Source: Mogibacterium sp.
Lineage (GTDB): Bacteria > Bacillota > Clostridia > Peptostreptococcales > Anaerovoracaceae
NCBI GenBank assembly: GCA_017403955.1
Contig: JAFRDH010000004.1
Location: 1 to 64,000, forward strand
Reading direction: 5' to 3'
DNA: 64,000 bases
In this document: one piece after another, positions 31,258 to 39,903 of the stretch
Position numbering within the stretch: position 1 is the stretch's first letter
How the letters are laid out: every line of letters begins with the position of its first letter
The notes under the pieces: model-generated
What the model was told of the DNA's origin: nothing
The model's input: the letters and a program-made list of their open reading frames with translations, nothing else
Databases searched by the model: none
Position numbers and translations under genes: made by a program

Positions 31258-33117
31258 ATGGCAGAGCAGAATAACGGATCACAACAGAATGTAAGACGGA
31301 AGAGGAGACACGGCGGTCCGTCCGGCATACTTGCCCCGGGAGAGAAGCCGAAGAATTTCCGTAAGGCGGTGAGCGATACCCTCAGTTATATGGGAGGGTA
31401 TAAGCTTGCTATTGTTCTCGTTGTCTTCATTGCTGCACTCGCTACTATCTTCGAGACGGTAGGTCCTAAGGTTATGGGCAGAGCCACAACACTCCTTGCA
31501 GAAGGTGTTATGGCAAAACTTCATGGAACCGGGGGGATAGATTTTGAAGCGGTCGGAAAGGTGCTGATCCTGACACTTGTGCTTTACTCTGTCGGGGCTT
31601 TCGCACAGTGGCTCCAGGCTTTCATCATGACGAATATCACACAGAAGATCGTCTACAGGATGAGACGGGATATATCAGAAAAGATAAGCAGGATGCCGGT
31701 AGGTTACTTCGAACGAGTCCAGACAGGTGAGATACTCTCAAGGATCACAAACGACGTAGATACTCTCGGACAGGCTCTCAGCCAGAGCATCTCAAACTTT
31801 ATCTGGGCTATCGTAAGTATGGTGGGTATAGTCGTAGTGATGCTCACCATCAACGTAACGATGACACTGATCGCTCTTCTTGTTATACCGCTTTCTGCAA
31901 TTGTTATGGGCGTTCTTATCAAAGTATCGCAGCCTTACTTCAAGGCACAGCAGGAGTATCTGGGCATTATCGACGGTCAGGTCGAAGAGAACTTTTCGGG
32001 GCATCTGGTCATTAAGGCTTTCAACAGAGAAGATCATATGACAGAAGAGTTCGACAAAGCGAATGAAAAGCTCTACGAGTCTGCGTGGAAGTCACAGTTC
32101 ATGTCCGGAATGATGAGACCTCTTATGAGGATCGTCAGCAATCTCGGATATGCTGCAGTCGCTATTTCAGGAGGAATATTCTGCGTCCGCGGCGCGATAG
32201 GCGTCGGAGACATACAGGCTTTCGTACAGTATGTCAAGAATATCGGGCAGCCTATACAGGAAATAGCTCAGATCATGAATCAGGTGCAGTCGATGGCTGC
32301 GGCGGCTGAAAGAGTATTTGATTTCCTCGAGGAGGAAGAAGAATATGATGTTCCGGGAGCACTGACAGATACAGCAGAAATCAAAGGAGCTGTCGAATTC
32401 GAGCATGTCACTTTCGGATATGATCCGGAGCATCCGGTCATCAAAGACTTCAGCGCTAAGATCGAACCGGGACAGAAAATCGCGATAGTCGGACCAACGG
32501 GCGCGGGCAAGACTACGATAGTAAAATTGCTGATGAGATTCTATGATGTAGACGGAGGAATGATAAAAATCGACGGACGGGATATCAGAGACTTCGCAAG
32601 GCACACACACAGAGAAAATTTTGCCATGGTTCTTCAGGATACATGGCTGTTTAAAGGCACTATTCGTGATAATATAAGATATGGGAAAGAAGATGCTACT
32701 AACGAAGAGATAATCTCTGCAGCCAAGGCTGCCAAGGCGCATCACTTCATCAAGACTTTGCCGGGAGGCTACAAAATGGTTCTTAATGAAGATGCGACCA
32801 ATATCTCAGAAGGGCAGAGACAGCTTCTTACCATCGCAAGAGCGATCCTCGCAGACAAGAAGCTTCTTATACTGGACGAAGCTACTTCATCAGTAGATAC
32901 AAGGACTGAAGAAGAGATCCAGAAGGCAATGGATACTCTTACTAAGGGAAGGACGAGTTTCATAATCGCTCACAGGCTCTCAACTATCAGGAATGCTGAT
33001 CTCATTCTCGTAATGGATCACGGAGATATCGTTGAACAGGGCACACATGAAGAGTTATTGGCACGTAAAGGATTCTATGCTGATCTGTATGAATCTCAGT
33101 TCGAAAAGATCGCATAA
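31258..33117 (+). CDS. ABC exporter half-transporter with canonical ATPase site
   Basis: A 619-residue partner of the preceding protein, starting two bases after its stop. A basic N-terminus (~40 residues) leads to six helices to ~340. The NBD has Walker A GPTGAGKTT (~411), signature 'NISEGQRQ' (~517), Walker B 'LLILDEATSSVD' with the catalytic Glu (~536), and H-switch 'IIAHRLSTI'. Together the two form a heterodimeric exporter with one consensus and one degenerate hydrolysis site, as in TM287/288 and LmrCD. Confidence 0.93.
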   Translation: MAEQNNGSQQNVRRKRRHGGPSGILAPGEKPKNFRKAVSDTLSYMGGYKLAIVLVVFIAALATIFETVGPKVMGRATTLLAEGVMAKLHGTGGIDFEAVGKVLILTLVLYSVGAFAQWLQAFIMTNITQKIVYRMRRDISEKISRMPVGYFERVQTGEILSRITNDVDTLGQALSQSISNFIWAIVSMVGIVVVMLTINVTMTLIALLVIPLSAIVMGVLIKVSQPYFKAQQEYLGIIDGQVEENFSGHLVIKAFNREDHMTEEFDKANEKLYESAWKSQFMSGMMRPLMRIVSNLGYAAVAISGGIFCVRGAIGVGDIQAFVQYVKNIGQPIQEIAQIMNQVQSMAAAAERVFDFLEEEEEYDVPGALTDTAEIKGAVEFEHVTFGYDPEHPVIKDFSAKIEPGQKIAIVGPTGAGKTTIVKLLMRFYDVDGGMIKIDGRDIRDFARHTHRENFAMVLQDTWLFKGTIRDNIRYGKEDATNEEIISAAKAAKAHHFIKTLPGGYKMVLNEDATNISEGQRQLLTIARAILADKKLLILDEATSSVDTRTEEEIQKAMDTLTKGRTSFIIAHRLSTIRNADLILVMDHGDIVEQGTHEELLARKGFYADLYESQFEKIA

Positions 33118-33147
33118 TTCATATAAACAAGAAGGGAGAGGCTTACA

Positions 33148-34857
33148 ATGAGAAATTACATGGAAGAGTACAAGTACTGGCTCGAATCAGATGTCATCGA
33201 CAGCAGGACCAGGGAGGAGCTCGAAGGCATTGCTTCAAATGAGGCAGAGATCGAAGGCAGATTCAAAGCGATGCTTACATTCGGTACTGCAGGACTCAGA
33301 GGAACGATGAAGGCCGGTATCGGCAATATGAACGTATACACAGTCCGCTATGCTACACAGGGATTCGCAAATCTGATCATTGCCAAGGGCGGCCAGATCG
33401 GCGGAGATTCTGAGGAGGGTAACGGCGTTGCTATCGCTCATGATTCAAGAATCAATTCAAGACTTTTTGCTAAGGAGGCAGCATCTGTTCTTGCTGCAAA
33501 TGGTATCAAGTCATATATCTTCGATGATATGAGACCTACACCTGAGCTTTCATTCGCTGTCAGAGAGACAGGCTCGATCGCAGGTATCAATATCACTGCA
33601 AGCCATAACCCTAAAGAATATAACGGCTACAAGGCATATTGGGCAGACGGCGCTCAGCTCGGACCAGAACATGCTGACGTTGTTTCTGCAGAGATCGCAA
33701 AAATCGATATTTTCAAAGATGTCAAGACTATGGACTTCGATGAGGCTGTTGAGAAGGGCCTTATTGAGATCCTCGGTGAGGAAATGGATGAAGTATACAT
33801 GGCAAAAGTCATGGAGACTTCGGTTACAAGGAAGTTCATCGAGCAGGTTGGTCCTGAGATGAAGATCGTCTTCACACCATTCCACGGCGCAGGCTACAAG
33901 CTGGTTCCTGAGATCCTGAGAAGACAGGGCTACGGAGCTATCATTCCTGTTAAGGAACAGATGATCCCTGACGGCAACTTCCCGACAGTCAAATCACCGA
34001 ACCCTGAGAATACCGAGGGTTTTGCACTCGCTATCGAATATGCTAAGAAGAACGGCGCTGAGCTGGTCATCGGTGTTGACCCTGACAGCGACAGAACCGG
34101 TGCAGTAGTCAAGGACGGGGATGATTACAAGGTTCTTTCAGGAAACCAGATCGCATGCCTCATGCTCGACTACATCATCACAATGAGAAGAGAACTCGGC
34201 ACAATGCCGGCTAATCCTTTCGTATGCAAATCCATCGTTTCCACAGTAATGGCAAACAAGATCTGCGAGATGAACGGAGTCAAGATGTTCGAAGTTCTCA
34301 CAGGATTCAAGTTCATCGGTGAGAAGATCAAACAGTATCATGAAACAGGCGAATACAGCTTCATCTTCGGATTCGAAGAAAGTATCGGATATCTCGGCGG
34401 AACATATGCAAGAGACAAGGATGCTGTTTACGGCGCTATGATGATGGCTGAAGTAGGCTGCTACTACAAGGCAAAGGGAATGTCTGTATACGAAGGACTT
34501 CAGGAACTCTATAAGAAGTACGGATACTTCATCGAAAAGACAGAGTCCAACGTATTCGAAGGCTATGATGCTCAGGACAAGATGAAAGCTGTAATGAGCA
34601 GGATCAGAGAGGATCAGCCGGAAGTTATCGGTCTGCCGGTAGCAAAGCTCACTGACTACATGACAGATGTACCGGGCTTCACCAAGAGCAATGTTCTCTT
34701 CTACGATCTTGAAGGAGGCTGTGCTGTTGCGATCAGACCATCGGGAACAGAGCCTAAGGTCAAGATCTACGAGATGGCAAGAGGCAGCAATGCTGAAGAG
34801 GCACAGGCAAATCTCGAATCCATCCGTGAATCTGTAAATAAGCTCTTTGAAGGTTAA
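33148..34857 (+). CDS. Phosphoglucomutase / phosphomannomutase
   Basis: A 569-residue alpha-D-phosphohexomutase. The phosphoserine loop 'TASHNPKEYNGYKAYW' (~150), the magnesium loop 'GVDPDSDRTGAV' (~310), the sugar-binding 'GFEESIGYLGG' (~410) and the phosphate-binding 'RPSGTEPKVKIY' (~530) appear in the expected order for the four domains. It interconverts glucose 1- and 6-phosphate (or mannose phosphates). GGGAGAG precedes the ATG and a terminator follows. The ~570-residue length fits the PgcA-like group. Confidence 0.93.
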   Translation: MRNYMEEYKYWLESDVIDSRTREELEGIASNEAEIEGRFKAMLTFGTAGLRGTMKAGIGNMNVYTVRYATQGFANLIIAKGGQIGGDSEEGNGVAIAHDSRINSRLFAKEAASVLAANGIKSYIFDDMRPTPELSFAVRETGSIAGINITASHNPKEYNGYKAYWADGAQLGPEHADVVSAEIAKIDIFKDVKTMDFDEAVEKGLIEILGEEMDEVYMAKVMETSVTRKFIEQVGPEMKIVFTPFHGAGYKLVPEILRRQGYGAIIPVKEQMIPDGNFPTVKSPNPENTEGFALAIEYAKKNGAELVIGVDPDSDRTGAVVKDGDDYKVLSGNQIACLMLDYIITMRRELGTMPANPFVCKSIVSTVMANKICEMNGVKMFEVLTGFKFIGEKIKQYHETGEYSFIFGFEESIGYLGGTYARDKDAVYGAMMMAEVGCYYKAKGMSVYEGLQELYKKYGYFIEKTESNVFEGYDAQDKMKAVMSRIREDQPEVIGLPVAKLTDYMTDVPGFTKSNVLFYDLEGGCAVAIRPSGTEPKVKIYEMARGSNAEEAQANLESIRESVNKLFEG

Positions 34858-34864
34858 TCGAACT

Positions 34865-34896
34865 GCCCGGAAGACTATAGGTCCTCCGGGCTTTTT
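34865..34896 (+). terminator. Rho-independent terminator
   Basis: GCCCGGA / TCCGGGC stem with a longer imperfectly paired loop and five T residues. Confidence 0.85.
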
Positions 34897-34913
34897 CATA
34901 AGGGGGTAAGTCG

Positions 34914-36242
34914 ATGGATGATAATAGACAGCAGCAATATCAGGAAGCACTTTCCCGGATGGTAAGAATGGAGACTGTATCTGACCCGGACGGGAACAAT
35001 GACATGGATAAATTCAACAGATTCCATGAACTTCTGAAAGAACTGTTTCCGAATATACATAATGCCTGCAAGATCAAAGAATTCGACGGTTCGCTCCTGC
35101 TCAGATGGAAGGGCACGGGAAGTGATAAACTCCCGGTCCTTTTTATGAATCATCATGATGTGGTCCCTGCCGGTGAAGACGGATGGAAGTATCCTCCATT
35201 CAGTGGTGAGATCGCGGAAGGAAAGATCTGGGGAAGAGGAACTCTGGATGATAAGGGTGGTCTGTGGGCTATGCTTCAGGCGGCTGATGAACTAGCTGCT
35301 GAGGGCTTCGTACCTGAACGGGATATATACTTTGAATCAGCGTGTACAGAAGAAACCACAGCCCATGGAGCGGATATGATTTCTCAATGGCTCAAGGATA
35401 ACGGGGTCAGATTTGAAATGGTATTTGACGAGGGCGGAGCGATACTTCATGAGCCTATAGGTGGGGCAAAAGGGACTTTCGCGATGGTAGGTGTCGGAGA
35501 AAAGAGTATCGTAAACCTCAAATTCACGGCGCGTTCCCGGGGAGGACATGCTTCTACACCGGGCAAAAACACTCCGCTTGTAAGGCTCGGCAAGTTCATG
35601 GCCTATGTCGATAAACATCAGGTGTTCGAGGTCAAACTGGCTCCGGCGATTACAGAGATGCTGATGCAGTTCGCTCCGTATATGGGCAGGCTCGGAAAGG
35701 TCGTAGAAAAGGCAGATAAACTCAGTCCTCTCCTGGAAGCGGCGCTCCCAAAGCTCGGTGCAACAGCAAATGCTCTTGTAACTACAACGATCGCATTTAC
35801 CATGGCCGGAGGCGGAGAAACAGTCAATGTCATCCCTATGGAAGCATGGGTCATCGGTGATATGAGATGCTCACATCATCAGGGCAAAGAGGGGTCGATC
35901 GCAGCAATAACCAGAGCCGCGAAGAAGTTCGACATTGAAGTATCCGTTCTGGATTCCGGTTATGAATCAGGTATTACTGATTACAATGGCAGCGCTTTCA
36001 GCCTTGTCAAAGAAGCGGTCAGAGAGACTTTTCCTGATGTCGATGCCTGTGCTCCTTATATAGTTACAGGCGCTTCGGATGCGAGATATTTCGACAGGGT
36101 ATGTGACCAGTGTATCAGGTTCATGCCGTTCAAGATAAGCGATCAGCAGATGGAGTCGATACACGGCATAAATGAATGCCTGGATCTCGACACTCTTATT
36201 CCTGCAGTAGATTATTACCGCTATATGATGACACACGCGTGA
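34914..36242 (+). CDS. M20 family metallopeptidase
   Basis: A 442-residue dizinc peptidase. 'LFMNHHDVVPAG' (~80) supplies the first His-x-Asp, 'WGRGTLDDKGG' (~108) the bridging Asp, 'ESACTEETTAHGA' (~143) the catalytic and metal Glu, and 'SRGGHASTPGKNTPL' (~208) starts the dimerisation lid. The final metal His is in 'SIHGINECL' (~420). It resembles carboxypeptidase Ss1/PM20D1-type enzymes that hydrolyse peptides or N-acyl amino acids. GGGGG precedes ATG 34914. A YfcC carrier follows after ten bases, suggesting that the pair takes up and cleaves the same substrate. Confidence 0.92.
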   Translation: MDDNRQQQYQEALSRMVRMETVSDPDGNNDMDKFNRFHELLKELFPNIHNACKIKEFDGSLLLRWKGTGSDKLPVLFMNHHDVVPAGEDGWKYPPFSGEIAEGKIWGRGTLDDKGGLWAMLQAADELAAEGFVPERDIYFESACTEETTAHGADMISQWLKDNGVRFEMVFDEGGAILHEPIGGAKGTFAMVGVGEKSIVNLKFTARSRGGHASTPGKNTPLVRLGKFMAYVDKHQVFEVKLAPAITEMLMQFAPYMGRLGKVVEKADKLSPLLEAALPKLGATANALVTTTIAFTMAGGGETVNVIPMEAWVIGDMRCSHHQGKEGSIAAITRAAKKFDIEVSVLDSGYESGITDYNGSAFSLVKEAVRETFPDVDACAPYIVTGASDARYFDRVCDQCIRFMPFKISDQQMESIHGINECLDLDTLIPAVDYYRYMMTHA

Positions 36243-36252
36243 TGGAGCAGAT

Positions 36253-37656
36253 ATGAAAGATAACAATAAAGGGATAAATATCGGGGTCAGATCATTTCTG
36301 GCGGCGATCGGTATCATTTTCATACTGATGGTCGTTACATATTTGCTGTCACTTTTTATACCGGGCGGTGAGTACCCGAGGATAGAAGACGCGAATGGCC
36401 ATATGATCATAGATACGGAATCCGGGTTCAGATATGTTGATGGCGGGATCTCGTTCTGGAAGTGGCTGCTTTCGCCATTGCTGGTACTGACTGCAGAGGG
36501 ATCAGGGACAATAATCGCGGTACTGATCTTCCTGCTCGTCATAGGCGGCGTGTTCAATTCACTCAGCACGAGCGGACTTATGAACTATATGCTGCACAAT
36601 ATTGTGGACAGATTCGGATCGGTCAAGTACAGACTCATGGCTGTCCTGATATTCTTCTTCATGGCCATGGGTTCGCTGGTCGGATCGTTCGAGGAAGTTA
36701 TCCCTATGGCTCCGATCGTAGTAGCGCTATGCATCGCGCTCGGATGGGATGCGGTCACCGGAGTAGGTGTTTCACTCCTCGCTACAGGATGCGGCTTTGC
36801 AGCAGGTATTGCGAATCCATTCACTGTAGGTGTAGCGCAGGGACTTGCCGGGCTTCCGATGTTCAGCGGTATCTGGCTGAGAGCTTTGTCGTTCATACTT
36901 ATTTATATTCTGCTGCTGTGGTTCATAAGAAGGCATGCAGCGGCTGTAGAAAAACCTGCAGATACAGGCAGCATCACTAATGACTTTGTCAGAGATGCGA
37001 AGATGGACAGAGGCCTGAGGCTTTTCGCGATAATACTCGGCGCAGGAATTCTTCTTGTCCTCAGTTCAAGCTTCATCACTGTACTCCAGGACTATACCAT
37101 GATAATCGTTGCTCTGATGTTCCTGGCTGCGGGGATATCTGCTGTACTGGTATCCGGAATGAGCCCGGGAGAACTCGGCAGCAGCTTTGTCCGCGGTATC
37201 GTAGTGATCTCGCCTTCGATCCTCATGATCCTCATGGCGTCATCGATCAAATATACTATGACTGAGGCGAAGATCCTCGATACGATCCTCCATTCTGCTC
37301 AGGAGATCGCCGGGGGAATGCCAAAATGGGGCGTGATCCTATTCATTTATCTGATTTGTCTGGTAATGAATTTCTTTATATCATCAGGTTCGGCCAAAGC
37401 TTTCCTCCTGATCCCAATAATCGCTCCTCTCGCGCAGCTTTTCGGGATCAGTACTCAGCTTGCTATAGTGGCGTTTGCATTCGGAGACGGTTTCAGCAAT
37501 GTAATTTATCCGACCAATGCAGGACTTCTCATTACGCTCGGACTATCAGATGTAAGCTATGGTGAATGGTTCAGATATTCATGGAAATTCCAGTGCCTCA
37601 ATCTGCTTCTGACATCTGCAATATTGATGTTCGGACTTGCTACAGGTTACTGCTAA
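36253..37656 (+). CDS. YfcC family basic amino acid/dicarboxylate carrier-like protein
   Basis: A 467-residue polytopic membrane protein with about 11-12 helices. The 'LFIPGGEYPR' loop after TM1, 'VFNSLSTSGLMNYML', 'EEVIPMAPIVVALCIALGWDAVTGVG' (~150) and 'GDGFSNVIYPTNAGLLITLG' (~412) near the C-terminus are hallmarks of the YfcC/C4-dicarboxylate anaerobic carrier group. Substrates are thought to be amino acids, peptides or dicarboxylates. It forms a unit with the M20 peptidase. Confidence 0.88.
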   Translation: MKDNNKGINIGVRSFLAAIGIIFILMVVTYLLSLFIPGGEYPRIEDANGHMIIDTESGFRYVDGGISFWKWLLSPLLVLTAEGSGTIIAVLIFLLVIGGVFNSLSTSGLMNYMLHNIVDRFGSVKYRLMAVLIFFFMAMGSLVGSFEEVIPMAPIVVALCIALGWDAVTGVGVSLLATGCGFAAGIANPFTVGVAQGLAGLPMFSGIWLRALSFILIYILLLWFIRRHAAAVEKPADTGSITNDFVRDAKMDRGLRLFAIILGAGILLVLSSSFITVLQDYTMIIVALMFLAAGISAVLVSGMSPGELGSSFVRGIVVISPSILMILMASSIKYTMTEAKILDTILHSAQEIAGGMPKWGVILFIYLICLVMNFFISSGSAKAFLLIPIIAPLAQLFGISTQLAIVAFAFGDGFSNVIYPTNAGLLITLGLSDVSYGEWFRYSWKFQCLNLLLTSAILMFGLATGYC

Positions 37657-37705
37657 TGCTAAAATATTCAATTGTGAATCAAAGATATTAACAGGAGTAT
37701 AAGAT

Positions 37706-38788
37706 ATGAAAGAAGACAGAATGATGACTTTGACCGGCATCCTGGCAGCCATTATGGGACTGCTGTCATTTTCAGTCGGAAAATGGATAATGGGAGGAGT
37801 CATTATGCTTCTTGCATTCGGAATATTCTGGAACAGGGGCTTCGGCAAGTTCAATGACCGGAGTATATATGAGAAGCTGATCAGCACTGACCTCGAGATA
37901 CCAGAAATCTATGAAAAGATCAAAGACACTCAGACCCCGCTCGGAAAAGCATGGATCGCAGAGCACAGAGGATTCAGCGGAGATAGCATTGTGTTCGGAC
38001 CGACTGTTTTCAAGGACTGTGTCGTGATCTCCCGGAAGGGCGGAAAAATAGATGTCAAACACATCACGCTTCTTGACAATATTATAAGAAAACCTGAAGA
38101 CGAGTATCGTTTCAGTGATTTTATCGATTCTAAGGAAACAGAGGTCACTCCTAAGAGATATTCGATTTTCGCTTCTTTCAAGATCGCGTCTGTTATGCTC
38201 GTTCAGCATCTGACTGATTTTATTGAGGCGCTTGACAGCGACAGGAGTGCTGAACCGCCTGAACGATATGACATTTTCAAATTCTACTATCACAATTCAT
38301 CGGAAGGATTTTTCAAAGATGAAGAGGACAACAAGCTTCTTAAAGTAGAGAACCGTTATGAGCCGTTCGCTGCCAGAGTACTCGATACTGACGGCGTTGA
38401 AATGGCTTCAGTGAAACCACGCGCGTTCAACGGAAAGGGTATCGTCACTGACAGTGCAGGTTATGACCTGTATGCTGACGGTGAGCATTTCGGCGATATT
38501 TCCAGATCGAAGATCAATGGCGCTGATGTCTTTAAAGCAGAGACAGATGCCGGCATTTTCACGATCAGGAGCTTTCCGTCATGCACAAGAGCCAATGTCG
38601 GATGCAATTATGTGATCGAGCAGGGCGATGAGATCAAAGCTGTGATAGGAGGGTCTCCTAACATCCTTTTCGATACTGCAGGACGCTGCCAGAATGATGT
38701 CATTCTTTCGTACGACGATGACTATCTGGTGCTGTATGCTGTACTCGAAATATTCATTATGACTCTCAACAAGAATTTCCTAAAGTAA
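37706..38788 (+). CDS. Uncharacterised protein with two N-terminal membrane helices
   Basis: A 360-residue protein. Two short hydrophobic segments (~8-26 and ~29-45) anchor a long soluble domain. The soluble part has an N-terminal region (~60-215) and a beta-rich C-terminal region (~235-345) with repeated 'YDLYADGEHFGDISRS' and 'GCNYVIEQGDEIKAVIGG' strands, reminiscent of tubby/LURP-like barrels. That comparison is weak. AGGAG lies before the ATG. Function unknown. Confidence 0.6.
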   Translation: MKEDRMMTLTGILAAIMGLLSFSVGKWIMGGVIMLLAFGIFWNRGFGKFNDRSIYEKLISTDLEIPEIYEKIKDTQTPLGKAWIAEHRGFSGDSIVFGPTVFKDCVVISRKGGKIDVKHITLLDNIIRKPEDEYRFSDFIDSKETEVTPKRYSIFASFKIASVMLVQHLTDFIEALDSDRSAEPPERYDIFKFYYHNSSEGFFKDEEDNKLLKVENRYEPFAARVLDTDGVEMASVKPRAFNGKGIVTDSAGYDLYADGEHFGDISRSKINGADVFKAETDAGIFTIRSFPSCTRANVGCNYVIEQGDEIKAVIGGSPNILFDTAGRCQNDVILSYDDDYLVLYAVLEIFIMTLNKNFLK

Positions 38789-38796
38789 ACTATTTG

Positions 38797-38805
38797 TGAT
38801 ATAAT
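38797..38805 (+). promoter_or_regulatory. Extended -10 promoter of the UspA-like gene
   Basis: TGATATAAT, 43 bases before ATG 38848. Confidence 0.6.
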
Positions 38806-38847
38806 TAGTCGGATTAAACCGCTATTTAAGCATGATTGGAGGAACGC

Positions 38848-39624
38848 ATGAAGAAAATACTTCTGCCGCTTGTAGAGACCGAGAGAAGTCTCAAGGCACT
38901 TCATTTTGTCAGCAAGCATTACAAACCTGAGGATGCCGAAGTAGTTCTTATGATGGTGGACGAGAGCCTCGGTTATTCCATCAAACCTGATGCGCAGGCT
39001 GCTTCACTTAAGGCGCTCGAAGATAAACTTGATACGATCGGCGAATCACTCGAAGGATTCAAACTTACCAAGAAACCTGCTATGGGCAAAGCCGGTCTGA
39101 GGATCACGAGAACTGCCAAGGAAGTCGGCGCAGACCTTATCGTTATGACCAAATCAGCCAAAGACGACATGCTTAGCAGTATCGGTTCTACAGCTGACTA
39201 TGTTATAAACAATGCTCCTTGTGAGGTCGTCATTGTAAGTGAGGCACACAATTCAAGAAATGAGTACAGAGGCCTTGTTTACAGAACGGCATCTGCTGTA
39301 GTCAATCTCAGAGGTCAGCTCGGTGATAAGCAGAGCGAGTGCCTGCTTCCGAGTGTGAATGTTGACTGCATCTATCATTTCGATGTAACTGTAGGAAAGA
39401 TCAGATTCTATCATACAGCATACAATCCGGACACAAGGAACTGGGATCAGCCGCCTGCACCGGGTCAGCAAGTGACTGTAGACATCGCAGCCGGAGAGAA
39501 GGTATCCATTCTTGTCAAGGCTGACAGCACAGACGGAAAGGCTGACAGGATCAGGATAGTCAACAGAGACATGAAGAAAGAAGCCGTATTTACATACAAG
39601 ATCACCAAGGCTTCCGATAACTAG
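38848..39624 (+). CDS. Universal stress protein with extra C-terminal domain
   Basis: A 258-residue protein. Residues 1-~130 are a UspA domain: 'KKILLPLVETERSLKAL' start, 'GADLIVMTKSAKDDMLSSIGSTADYVINNAPCEVVIV' end, although the ATP-binding G-x2-G-x9-G(S/T) pattern is only partly kept. Residues ~138-258 form a beta-rich domain I do not recognise, with Tyr/Trp-rich strands ('VDCIYHFDVTVGKIRFYH', 'NWDQPPAPGQQVTVD'). Start chosen at ATG 38848 with GGAGG five bases upstream; an in-frame TTG at 38836 overlaps that site. It is followed by the SCIFF genes. Confidence 0.78.
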   Translation: MKKILLPLVETERSLKALHFVSKHYKPEDAEVVLMMVDESLGYSIKPDAQAASLKALEDKLDTIGESLEGFKLTKKPAMGKAGLRITRTAKEVGADLIVMTKSAKDDMLSSIGSTADYVINNAPCEVVIVSEAHNSRNEYRGLVYRTASAVVNLRGQLGDKQSECLLPSVNVDCIYHFDVTVGKIRFYHTAYNPDTRNWDQPPAPGQQVTVDIAAGEKVSILVKADSTDGKADRIRIVNRDMKKEAVFTYKITKASDN

Positions 39625-39697
39625 GATACATTGACAGACAGACACGATGATGGTATCCTATCATTCAAGTTGTAATTACAATCAGGAGGAGACAAAC

Positions 39698-39847
39698 ATG
39701 AAGAGGATCAAGACAATCACTACAAGAGATATGGCTAAGTCACAGGTTACCGGCGGATGCGGAGAATGCCAGACATCCTGCCAGTCAGCAAGCAAGACTT
39801 CATGCAGCGTTGCTAATCAGCACTGCGAGCAGCGCAAAGAGAAATAA
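39698..39847 (+). CDS. scfA: SCIFF ribosomal peptide precursor (variant with five cysteines)
   Basis: A 49-residue precursor with the SCIFF leader (MKRIKTITTRDMAKSQVTGG) and core CGECQTSCQSASKTSCS followed by VANQHCEQ. SCIFF peptides normally have six cysteines; here only five remain (21, 24, 28, 36, 43). The usual Cys32 is Ser32 (AGC) and the usual Thr37 is Ser37. In characterised SCIFF peptides Cys32 and Thr37 form the thioether, so this one cannot make that exact link. AGGAGG precedes ATG 39698. The radical-SAM maturase gene follows a terminator. The peptide's role is unknown in all species. Confidence 0.93.
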   Translation: MKRIKTITTRDMAKSQVTGGCGECQTSCQSASKTSCSVANQHCEQRKEK

Positions 39848-39858
39848 TAGATTTGACC

Positions 39859-39887
39859 GGCGCTGCAATCGATGCAGCGCCTTTTTT
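39859..39887 (+). terminator. Terminator between SCIFF precursor and maturase
   Basis: Nine-base-pair stem GGCGCTGCA / TGCAGCGCC and six T residues. Partial read-through would give far more precursor than maturase mRNA. Confidence 0.9.
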
Positions 39888-39903
39888 AGTGAAAGATTAG
39901 AAA

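Noticed and set aside
34138-34950. 270-residue frame opposite phosphoglucomutase
   Set aside because: Antisense shadow crossing the terminator at 34865; the sense gene is unambiguous.
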